NCBI GenBank assembly: GCA_027065635.1
Contig: JAMONQ010000103.1
Location: 1 to 9,691 of the forward strand
DNA: 9,691 nt
Direction of reading: 5' to 3'
Source of the DNA: Campylobacterales bacterium
Lineage (GTDB): Bacteria; Campylobacterota; Campylobacteria; Campylobacterales; Hydrogenimonadaceae
In this document: piece by piece, positions 1 through 5,307 of the stretch
How positions within the stretch are numbered: the first letter of the stretch is position 1
Layout of the letters: the number at the start of each line of letters is the position of its first letter
Made by a program: the position numbers and the translations under genes
Notes under the pieces: model-generated
Database searches by the model: none
What the model was told of the DNA's origin: nothing
What the model saw: the letters and a program-made list of their open reading frames with translations, nothing else

Positions 1-394
1 GGATCTGCGTATCGATACCTATCGCGCTTCGGGAGCCGGCGGCCAGCACGTCAACAAAACCGAAAGCGCCATCCGCATCACCCATATCCCTACCGGCATC
101 GTGGTGCAGTGCCAAAACGACCGCAGTCAGCATAAAAACAAAGCTACAGCCATGAAGATGCTAAAAAGTCGTCTTTACGAGCTGGAACTGGAGAAGAAAA
201 AAGCCGAAGCGGACGGCGTAGAAAAGAGCGAGATCGGATGGGGCCACCAGATACGCTCATATGTTCTGGCTCCATACCAGCAGGTCAAAGATACAAGAAG
301 CGGCCAGGCCTTCAGCAACGTAGACGCAATTTTGGACGGTGACATAGACAAACTGATCGAAGGAGTTTTGGTGGCCGAAGCGGAAAACGGCTAA
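1..394 (+). CDS. prfB: Peptide chain release factor 2 (3' part only)
   Basis: C-terminal 130 codons of a class-I release factor; the 5' end is outside the window. Reading from base 2, the peptide contains the GGQ tripeptide (bases 38-46) that enters the peptidyl transferase centre to hydrolyse peptidyl-tRNA. The flanking text YRASGAGGQHVN, HIPTGIVVQCQNDRSQHKNK and especially GWGHQIRSYVL is characteristic of RF2 (reads UGA and UAA) rather than RF1, which has no GWG.QIRSYV motif. The residue matching E. coli RF2 position 246 is alanine, the usual residue; E. coli K-12 carries threonine there. The gene ends with TAA at 392-394. Any programmed frameshift or SPF codon-recognition motif would be upstream of the window. 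The next gene on the same strand starts 79 bp later behind its own candidate promoter. Confidence 0.95.
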   Translation, partial: DLRIDTYRASGAGGQHVNKTESAIRITHIPTGIVVQCQNDRSQHKNKATAMKMLKSRLYELELEKKKAEADGVEKSEIGWGHQIRSYVLAPYQQVKDTRSGQAFSNVDAILDGDIDKLIEGVLVAEAENG

Positions 395-409
395 TATTAA
401 TTTTAGAAA

Positions 410-439
410 TTAAGCAATTATTTATTAGTTATTGCTTAA
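410..439. promoter_or_regulatory. Inverted repeat, candidate operator upstream of the HipA-like gene
   Basis: Perfect 9-bp inverted repeat TTAAGCAAT (410-418) and ATTGCTTAA (431-439) separated by 12 bp. The half-sites are 21 bp apart centre to centre, two helical turns, which suits a dimeric DNA-binding protein. The right arm overlaps a candidate -35 box (TTGCTT, 432-437). It is AT-rich with no following T-run, so it is a poor terminator for prfB. That the HTH-bearing HipA-like protein binds here is inference. Confidence 0.45.
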
Positions 440-462
440 ACTGTGCCCGAATCCATTATAAA
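432..462 (+). promoter_or_regulatory. Candidate promoter of the HipA-like gene
   Basis: TTGCTT at 432-437 and TATAAA at 457-462, with a long 19-bp spacer. The predicted start site near 469 would leave a leader of only about 5 nt and exclude the GAGAG Shine-Dalgarno-like run at 463-467. Either translation is nearly leaderless or the real promoter is further upstream, for instance read-through from prfB. This is a weak call. Confidence 0.3.
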
Positions 463-473
463 GAGAGAACCGG

Positions 474-1892
474 GTGAAAAAAAGCGAACTACTCGAAAAG
501 TATGCCGATACCATCGACCGCATGGTAAAGCGCAGGCATACCTATGCGGAGATTTCAGATCTTATCCGGGATGAAACCGGTATCAAGATCGGTCCTACCC
601 AGATCTCCAGATTCATAACTTCCAGAAAGAGACGCAAAAAAGAGAGTCCGCACCCCTCTTCCGTCAAAACGAAAAACAGTACCGACACAATCACCTTCTA
701 CAAAAACGGTACGCTTTTTTGTTATCTGACACGAACCGAAAGCGGTATATACCACTTCAGCTACGACGAAGAGTATAAGGGCAAAAAAGAGTTCGCAAGC
801 GGCATCTATGACAAGATTCCGCCGTTTCTCGAAAATCTGCTGCCCGAAGGAGAGAATCTGCGTCAACTCGAAAAGAGTGTCGGTACGAAGGAGAAGTTTG
901 TCCTCCTGCAACACCTGGAAGACTCTTTCGGAGCCATCACCACGACTCCGGTTGCCAAACGGGTGCCGAACTTCTCCTACAATCCGGACTCCTACGAGGA
1001 GACACTTCTTTCGATAGAGGATATTCGCCTTTCGATTCCAAAGAAGATAATCGACTCGAAGCGGTTCAACTCTCCATTTTCCGGCGAAACGAGACTCTCG
1101 AAGCTATCCGGCGCACAGCCGAAATTGAGCGTAGTGTTTGAAAACGACGAACTTAGACTGCAAGAGAACCTCGAATACTCGAATGCGATAATGAAGGTCG
1201 ACAACCTTAAATTCCGGGACCTTAACCTCGTGGAGAACATGCTTCTTTCCATAGCGAGGTTCGAACTCGGATTCGAAGTCGCCGAAGCCTTCGTAGTCGT
1301 GGACCGGCAGAAAGAGAAGGGCTTTCTGGCTGGAGATCCGATTGGTCACTTCATAACCCGCCGGTTCGACAGGCACCCGCCAGGCAAAATTTACGACGCA
1401 TACGAACTCGCATCGCTGATGGGAATAGAGAGTGAACACAAATACTCTGCTTCCATGGAGGAGATATTCGAATTTCTCGAAATGAAACTTCCTCCCAAAG
1501 GTATACGCAACATCGCAAGACAGTTCGCCTTCAGCTATATCGTAGGCAACGGCGACCTCCATGTCAAAAACATCGCTCTTTTCAAAAAGGCCGGAGGTTT
1601 CACCCCTACGCCGGTTTACGATGTGGTCAATACCAAAATATACCCATCTTTACAAAAAGAGGATCTCGCAATACCGCTAAACGGCAAAACGGTCGTAACC
1701 CCGCAAGAGATTTTCAGTTTTTTGTCCAGCTATCTGAACAGAGGCGAGATACGGGAAATGGCCGAAACCGTAAACGGGAAATATAAAGAGTATATAGAGG
1801 CTACTCCGTTTGAGACACAAACGGCACAAAGTCTCGAAAACTTTTTTGAAAACCGTATGGACTCTTTGCACAAGGCATCTTTCTTTTCATAA
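474..1892 (+). CDS. HipA-family Ser/Thr kinase with fused N-terminal HTH region
   Basis: 472 residues starting at GTG, with GAGAG at 463-467 as ribosome binding site and an in-frame stop at 459-461. Residues about 20-50 (YAEISDLI...GPTQISRFI) look like a helix-turn-helix, followed by the basic linker RKRRKK. Residues about 72-160 match the HipA N-subdomain-1 (HipS-like) region, including the NLLPEG motif at 121-126. Residues about 205-470 form the kinase: glycine-rich loop LSKLSGAQPK (208-217), ATP-site lysine K241, FDR at 298-300, catalytic loop GDLHVKN with D361, and metal-binding D383 in VYDVVN. All catalytic residues look intact. HipA kinases phosphorylate proteins such as aminoacyl-tRNA synthetases and are normally held inactive by the Xre-type antitoxin HipB. 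No hipB lies on either side, and the extra N-terminal HTH may replace it. E. coli YjjJ/HipH is another stand-alone HipA homologue with an N-terminal DNA-binding domain, but the HTH text here looks different. Substrate and toxicity are unknown. Confidence 0.85.
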   Translation: MKKSELLEKYADTIDRMVKRRHTYAEISDLIRDETGIKIGPTQISRFITSRKRRKKESPHPSSVKTKNSTDTITFYKNGTLFCYLTRTESGIYHFSYDEEYKGKKEFASGIYDKIPPFLENLLPEGENLRQLEKSVGTKEKFVLLQHLEDSFGAITTTPVAKRVPNFSYNPDSYEETLLSIEDIRLSIPKKIIDSKRFNSPFSGETRLSKLSGAQPKLSVVFENDELRLQENLEYSNAIMKVDNLKFRDLNLVENMLLSIARFELGFEVAEAFVVVDRQKEKGFLAGDPIGHFITRRFDRHPPGKIYDAYELASLMGIESEHKYSASMEEIFEFLEMKLPPKGIRNIARQFAFSYIVGNGDLHVKNIALFKKAGGFTPTPVYDVVNTKIYPSLQKEDLAIPLNGKTVVTPQEIFSFLSSYLNRGEIREMAETVNGKYKEYIEATPFETQTAQSLENFFENRMDSLHKASFFS

Positions 1893-1940
1893 ACCGGCTT
1901 CCAAAGTCTTACTGAAAATTTTTATCAAGTAGATAGAACT

Positions 1941-1971
1941 TCGGCTATTTTAAGCTAAATATCGGCTATTT
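1941..1971. repeat. 10-bp direct repeat upstream of the porin promoter
   Basis: TCGGCTATTT occurs at 1941-1950 and again at 1962-1971, a period of 21 bp (two helical turns). Both copies are followed by A/T-only or nearly A/T-only bases. They lie roughly 108 and 129 bp upstream of the candidate porin start site, an arrangement that would place two copies of a tandem-binding regulator on one DNA face. No factor can be named. Confidence 0.4.
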
Positions 1972-2026
1972 AAAACTTTCTTAAATATTATTTCAATAAC
2001 ATATAGTTAATCGAACCATCATTTTA

Positions 2027-2040
2027 TTGATTTGTATCAA
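2027..2040. promoter_or_regulatory. Perfect FNR/CRP-family binding site
   Basis: TTGAT-TTGT-ATCAA is an exact match to the FNR consensus TTGAT-N4-ATCAA, with its centre at 2033.5. Relative to the start site inferred from the -10 box at 2063-2068 (+1 at 2075) the centre lies at -41.5, the standard class II activator position. It suggests that porin expression is activated by an FNR-like regulator responding to oxygen limitation or electron-acceptor supply. The related Campylobacter regulator NssR recognises a different half-site (TTAAC), so a regulator closer to true FNR is implied. Confidence 0.65.
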
Positions 2041-2062
2041 GCAAATCGCCGATGGGTCGTAG

Positions 2063-2068
2063 TAAAAT
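2063..2068 (+). promoter_or_regulatory. Candidate -10 box of the porin gene
   Basis: TAAAAT (one mismatch from TATAAT) sets a start site at 2075. There is no -35 hexamer at the proper spacing; the FNR-type box occupies that position, as expected of an activator-dependent class II promoter. The leader would be 90 nt long. Confidence 0.5.
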
Positions 2069-2079
2069 TGTAGGGTAAA

Positions 2080-2139
2080 AGCTGTTCCGGCCAATTATAT
2101 ATAGGTACCGACACCTATATGGAGTTGACCGGAACGGTT
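2080..2139 (+). promoter_or_regulatory. Long stem-loop in the porin 5' leader
   Basis: Outer arms 2084-2094 and 2125-2135 pair over 11 positions with one C/A mismatch, and four further pairs (two of them G-U) extend the stem to 2080/2139. After a symmetric 4x4 internal loop (2095-2098 and 2121-2124), a perfect 8-bp inner stem follows (ATATAGGT 2099-2106 with ACCTATAT 2113-2120), closed by a 6-nt loop. It would begin about 6 nt from the predicted 5' end and finish 13 nt before the Shine-Dalgarno sequence. No T-run follows, so it is not a terminator. An RNA-stabilising 5' hairpin, as known for E. coli ompA mRNA, or a regulatory element are both possible. Confidence 0.6.
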
Positions 2140-2164
2140 AATCCTAAACCACAAGGGAGTAAGT

Positions 2165-3451
2165 ATGAAAAAAATCAAGATGAGTCTTGTCGCAGCGATC
2201 GCAGCGGCAGCTGCGACCACAGGTGCCAATGCAGGTGTCCTGGACAGCATTCTCAGCAATCCGAAGCTCGACATAGAGCTTCGCCCGAGATATGAAGTGG
2301 TCGATGACAGTGTTCACAAAGAAGCAAATGCACTGACGGTACGTACAGCCATCGGTGTCAAGGCCGGTCTTCTGGGCGTCGACGGACTGAACACTCAACT
2401 GCAGGCGATGAGTGTCGATCACTTCGGACTGGTCAACGACTACAGTGTAAACGCGCCAGCAACAATTGATGATTATGCAGTTGTCGCCGATCCAGCCCAG
2501 ACACGTATGACACAGGCGAACATCTCTTACACCGCCAACGGATTTACAGGAATCGTCGGTCGCAAAATGGTCGTTCTGGACAATGCCCGATTTATCGGTA
2601 ACGTGGGCTGGAGACAAATGCCGCAAACTTACGACCTGGCTGCCGGTATCTTCAACGGCATCGAAAACCTGAGCCTTCTTGGTGCATATGTAACACGCGT
2701 CAATCAGGTTACCGGAAGCGTAGTGGATACAGGAAGTGTTCTTCTGCACGGCTCCTACAAGGTAATGCCGGAGCTGACCGTTACGGCATATGACTATATG
2801 ATCCAAAACTATGCCGACCATATCGGTATCCGCGCTACCGGTAAAGTCAAACTCGATGCCGCGACTCTGAAGTATGAAGCAGAATATGCTATGCAGAACG
2901 ATCCGACGATGGATGATGAGAACGATCCAAACCTTGCAATGCTGAAAGCGATCGGCGCTCCGGCAAGCACCTATACAGATCCTGCGAACATCAAGCAGGA
3001 TGCAACATACTACAAACTTGCAGTCGATGCGATGGTAAACGGCTTTACAGTCGGAGCCGGCTATGAAGTACTGGGTGAAAGAGGAAGCGGTGCCAACGCA
3101 TTCTACACTCCTCTTGCAACTCTCCACGCTATGAACGGATGGGCCGATGTATTCCTTCTTAAAACTCCTGACGAGGGTCTTGTAGATATGTCGCTCAAAG
3201 TCGGATACAACGCCGGAGAGTTCGGCAAGATCGTAGGAATCTATCACAGCTTTACAAGCGATGTCTCAAATGCCAATGGTGACGACGATCTCGGATCGGA
3301 AATCGATGTTGCCTATAATTACAAAATCAACAAGGGACTCGGACTGCTTCTTAAAGGTGCATGGTATACCGCCGGTGACGCCTCATTCGGCAAAACCGAC
3401 GTAACCAAATACTGGGTACAGCTCGACTACAAATTCCACGCAGAACTCTAA
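2165..3451 (+). CDS. Outer-membrane porin, alginate-export-like beta-barrel
   Basis: 428 residues. A strong Shine-Dalgarno AAGGGAG (2153-2159) precedes the ATG. Residues 1-23 form a classic signal peptide (MKKIK, an alanine-rich core, cleavage after ANA). The mature protein has alternating beta-strand patterning throughout. Residues 139-157 (DNARFIGNVGWRQMPQTYD) match the conserved RFIG..GWRQ..QT.D signature of alginate-export-family porins (PF13372). Such proteins form 16-18-stranded outer-membrane channels and are abundant in marine Campylobacterota; the substrate cannot be told from the sequence and need not be alginate. The last strand (KYWVQLDYKF) is followed by four extra residues (HAEL), so the terminal aromatic residue usual for BAM recognition is not at the very end. 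The upstream region suggests control by an FNR-family regulator and a leader hairpin. It is a stand-alone gene followed by a terminator. Confidence 0.85.
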   Translation: MKKIKMSLVAAIAAAAATTGANAGVLDSILSNPKLDIELRPRYEVVDDSVHKEANALTVRTAIGVKAGLLGVDGLNTQLQAMSVDHFGLVNDYSVNAPATIDDYAVVADPAQTRMTQANISYTANGFTGIVGRKMVVLDNARFIGNVGWRQMPQTYDLAAGIFNGIENLSLLGAYVTRVNQVTGSVVDTGSVLLHGSYKVMPELTVTAYDYMIQNYADHIGIRATGKVKLDAATLKYEAEYAMQNDPTMDDENDPNLAMLKAIGAPASTYTDPANIKQDATYYKLAVDAMVNGFTVGAGYEVLGERGSGANAFYTPLATLHAMNGWADVFLLKTPDEGLVDMSLKVGYNAGEFGKIVGIYHSFTSDVSNANGDDDLGSEIDVAYNYKINKGLGLLLKGAWYTAGDASFGKTDVTKYWVQLDYKFHAEL

Positions 3452-3461
3452 TCTGCACTTT

Positions 3462-3501
3462 CTGCCGCCTTTGGCGGCAGGCTTCGGCACTGCAATTTTT
3501 T
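3462..3501 (+). terminator. Rho-independent terminator region after the porin
   Basis: A perfect 8-bp hairpin CTGCCGCC-TTT-GGCGGCAG occupies 3462-3480, 11 nt after the porin stop. An alternative hairpin GCAGGC-TTCG-GC(A)CTGC spans 3477-3493 with a hyperstable cUUCGg tetraloop; it is followed directly by AA and six T (3496-3501). The two share bases 3477-3480. The second has the geometry of an intrinsic terminator. Confidence 0.75.
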
Positions 3502-3527
3502 CCTACTCCTTGCAGCAGTGCCGTCAT

Positions 3528-3556
3528 TTGATCCTTCCGTAAATTTTCGCTACAAT
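3528..3556 (+). promoter_or_regulatory. Sigma70-type promoter of the small Cys-rich gene
   Basis: TTGATC (3528-3533) and TACAAT (3551-3556) with a 17-bp spacer. The predicted start site at 3563 gives a 23-nt leader containing the GGAGAG ribosome binding site. Confidence 0.5.
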
Positions 3557-3585
3557 CGGTCAAAACCATTTCAATGGAGAGTGCT

Positions 3586-3801
3586 ATGAGCGGCGGCTGG
3601 ACATGCTCACATCAGATTGGAAACATATGCGACCTGCTAAACAGAGTATGCGAACCGGGCACAAAAGGGTGCACACTCTATGGCAAAGCGCTATTTTCAG
3701 ACCCCACTACTCCATCCAACGAGGCTATTGAAAGAAGAGAACGGATGCGTAACAAAATCGAAATGGAAGAGTTGATCAAAAAGGCCAGATCCGGTATCTG
3801 A
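3586..3801 (+). CDS. Small four-cysteine protein, function unknown
   Basis: 71 residues. I chose the ATG at 3586 because GGAG (3576-3579) lies 6 nt upstream; the in-frame ATG at 3574 has no ribosome binding site and would bury that GGAG inside the gene. The N-terminal half reads WTCSH at residues 5-9, then cysteines at 15, 22 and 29. C7, H9, C15, C22 and C29 are spaced almost regularly and suit binding of zinc or another metal. The C-terminal half (about residues 45-71) is a charged amphipathic helix rich in Glu, Arg and Lys. There is no signal peptide or membrane segment, so it is presumably cytoplasmic. I believe similar short proteins occur in other Campylobacterota but cannot name a family. 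It has its own promoter and lies between a terminator and a tRNA gene on the opposite strand. Confidence 0.7.
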   Translation: MSGGWTCSHQIGNICDLLNRVCEPGTKGCTLYGKALFSDPTTPSNEAIERRERMRNKIEMEELIKKARSGI

Positions 3802-3830
3802 CAAGAGAGTGTGATTTTACAGATATGAAG

Positions 3831-3907
3831 TGGCGCGCCCGGCACGATTCGAACGTGCGACCGCTGGTACCGCAAACCAGTGCTCTATCCAGCTGAGCTA
3901 CGGGCGC
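3831..3907 (-). tRNA. tRNA-Arg, anticodon GCG
   Basis: 77 nt including an encoded CCA. The acceptor stem GCGCCCG/CGGGCGC is fully paired, the D stem is GCTC/GAGC, and the anticodon stem is CTGGT/ACCAG around the loop TTGCGGT. The variable loop is CGGTC, and the T arm GCACG-TTCGAAT-CGTGC is fully paired. The anticodon GCG (complement at 3871-3873) reads CGC. The arginine identity elements A20 in the D loop, C35 and discriminator G73 are present. Most bacteria use ACG (inosine-modified by TadA) for this codon box, so GCG is less usual. The gene has its own promoter just upstream; I see no clear terminator after it. Confidence 0.95.
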
Positions 3908-3927
3908 CTATCTCTTTGTGGACGGGA

Positions 3928-3956
3928 ATTATACACTTTTTCGTCTTAGATTTCAA
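3928..3956 (-). promoter_or_regulatory. Promoter of tRNA-Arg
   Basis: On the minus strand TTGAAA (3956-3951) and a perfect TATAAT (3933-3928) are separated by 17 bp, a near-consensus sigma70 promoter. The predicted start at 3921 leaves a 14-nt 5' leader before the tRNA. The rest of the interval up to 4083 holds no gene I can support. Confidence 0.7.
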
Positions 3957-4083
3957 CCCCTTGTATAACTGCACATCGGTTACCGCTATATATGCCGCCC
4001 GCTTGACAAACGAAGCACACTAACCGCCAACTCGAACCATTTCCTACCAACCGTATAATATTCTTTCCTGCTCGAGCGACAGA

Positions 4084-4788
4084 TCATTGCCTCCCAAGAA
4101 GGCGCATAGGTGCAAAGAGGCTGTGTGCTTCATGGTTGGTTATGAATGTATGGTTATAGGGATGTTCGAGGCATATTTTCTCAAACTTTTGCGCCTGCTT
4201 CATAGCCGAAACTCTCTTGGCCATATTTCCAAAAAGGATGAGTACTGTATCGCTCTGCAGTCTGCCAAGAAGAGTTCCGATAAAAGGGGCCCACTCTTTT
4301 ACATGCCGCCTCGATGCGCTCTTCTCTTCAAAAATCAAAGCCATATTCAAAAGAAGAACCCCGTTTTTTTCAAAATTTAGTCTAAGCTCGTCTATGGTGT
4401 TTATAAGGTCGCTCTTATCGATACGCGCGATCGCTTCCTGCGAAGTGTCCCCTGAGTCGAGCCTGCCGTCGGCGACAAGCGCCATCTTGATAAAGTTTCT
4501 AAGGCTTGTTGCTCTGTTCACCCGTTTGTGCAAGCCGCTTCCACTGAAAATCTCTTTGACAGCACCGTCGATAAAAGCGTATCCCGTAGCGGACTCGGCT
4601 CTGGGGTAGGGGTCCTGACCGAAGAGAATGTAGCGCAGTGACGATTTTGGAAGAGTTTTGAACGCATTGAAGACTCCGGAACGCTCCGGTATAAACGAGC
4701 CTCTTTCTATGAACTCTCTGTACTGCGGATCGAGCGCCGAGTATGCAGCGTAAATATCTTCGAGCCATTCAGTGTGAACATCGAGCAT
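4084..4788 (-). CDS. Divergent family-1-like uracil-DNA glycosylase
   Basis: 234 residues, ATG at 4788 with AAAGG about 6 nt upstream, 9 bp after the preceding gene. Uracil-DNA glycosylases remove uracil from DNA and start base-excision repair. The family-1 landmarks are visible: water-activating motif GQDPY (57-61, catalytic D59, Y61), the stacking phenylalanine in GYAF (F72), SLRNFIKMAL (95-104) matching the S-L-[RK]-N block, LLLN with N148, and HP with H209. Two motifs depart from the standard forms: GQDPYP instead of GQDPYH, and HPYN instead of HPSPLS, followed by HEAHSLFAP. Length is normal for Ung (about 225-230). It may be a second UDG beside a canonical ung elsewhere in the genome, so I give no symbol. 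Last gene of the minus-strand group that starts with ubiA. Confidence 0.75.
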   Translation of the reverse strand: MLDVHTEWLEDIYAAYSALDPQYREFIERGSFIPERSGVFNAFKTLPKSSLRYILFGQDPYPRAESATGYAFIDGAVKEIFSGSGLHKRVNRATSLRNFIKMALVADGRLDSGDTSQEAIARIDKSDLINTIDELRLNFEKNGVLLLNMALIFEEKSASRRHVKEWAPFIGTLLGRLQSDTVLILFGNMAKRVSAMKQAQKFEKICLEHPYNHTFITNHEAHSLFAPMRLLGRQ

Positions 4789-4797
4789 TTACGACCT

Positions 4798-5307
4798 TTA
4801 GTGAGTGCCTAACCTGGAAAACTTCAACACCAGCTCCACTTCACCTTTTCCGAGCCTAAGCTGCTTTGCTATACTTTCGCTATCCATCCCCTGTGCGTGG
4901 AGTTGAAGTATCTTCTGCTCGTCCGGAGCGGCATGATCGTTTGCAAAGAGTACCTGTCTTATCTTTTCATCCACTCTATCAAGCCTTTGCATGCACTCTC
5001 TCGATTCTTCGACCCGCTCTCTCAAATACTCTATCTCGAGAAGAAAAGGTTTCAGCTTATGATTGACTATCTTTTCGACAGACTCGATATCACTTCCGCT
5101 CTTTGAACCGTTTTGGCTCTCGGCAAGCCGCCCTGCCATCTCTTCGAGCTCTTTCGATATTTTGAATATTTCCCTATTCAGTGCATCTATGCCCGCTTCC
5201 ATCATTGCCATCTTTCTGGATGTCTCTTTATCCTTGACTGCGATATAGAGTATCATGATCAGCATGGCACCGGCAAGACCCGCAATCAACAAAACAGTTT
5301 CGTTCAC
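4798..5307 (-). CDS. Membrane-anchored coiled-coil protein, DUF6115-like
   Basis: 169 residues from the GTG at 5307. That GTG overlaps the stop codon of the upstream gene (GTGA) and has AGGGAG and AAAGA sequences upstream; a longer reading from 5364 would overlap the neighbour by 61 bp and is unlikely. Residues 4-23 form one transmembrane helix. Residues about 28-65 and 75-120 are charged heptad-like segments expected to form coiled coils. Residues 128-165 (KILQLHAQGMDSESIAKQL, then GKGEVELVLKF) look like a small helix-turn-helix-type module typical of the C-terminus of DUF6115 and DUF2802 proteins. The protein should be anchored in the inner membrane by its N-terminus. Its function is unknown to me; DUF6115 is assigned from memory of the pattern. 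Confidence 0.75.
   Translation of the reverse strand: MNETVLLIAGLAGAMLIMILYIAVKDKETSRKMAMMEAGIDALNREIFKISKELEEMAGRLAESQNGSKSGSDIESVEKIVNHKLKPFLLEIEYLRERVEESRECMQRLDRVDEKIRQVLFANDHAAPDEQKILQLHAQGMDSESIAKQLRLGKGEVELVLKFSRLGTH

Noticed and set aside
1..394. Release factor 1 (prfA) as identity
   Set aside because: The GWGHQIRSYVL block and the QCQNDRSQHKNK form are RF2 features; RF1 lacks the GWG motif.
1893..1935. Terminator after the HipA-like gene
   Set aside because: A short T-run is present (about 1919-1923) but no GC-rich hairpin precedes it.
2144..3247. 367-codon open frame antisense to the porin
   Set aside because: It lies entirely opposite a well-supported signal-peptide porin, has low-complexity Cys/Val/His-rich composition and no ribosome binding site. 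It is a by-product of the codon bias on the other strand.
3574..3801. ATG at 3574 for the small Cys protein
   Set aside because: No Shine-Dalgarno upstream; the GGAGAG at 3576-3581 is spaced for the ATG at 3586.
3831..3907. tRNA gene as an integration site
   Set aside because: I found no second copy of the tRNA 3' end and no integrase or foreign genes beside it.
4003..4059. Plus-strand TTGACA (4003-4008) and TATAAT (4054-4059)
   Set aside because: They are 45 bp apart and cannot form one promoter; neither has a partner at proper spacing, and downstream lies only the antisense of the glycosylase gene.
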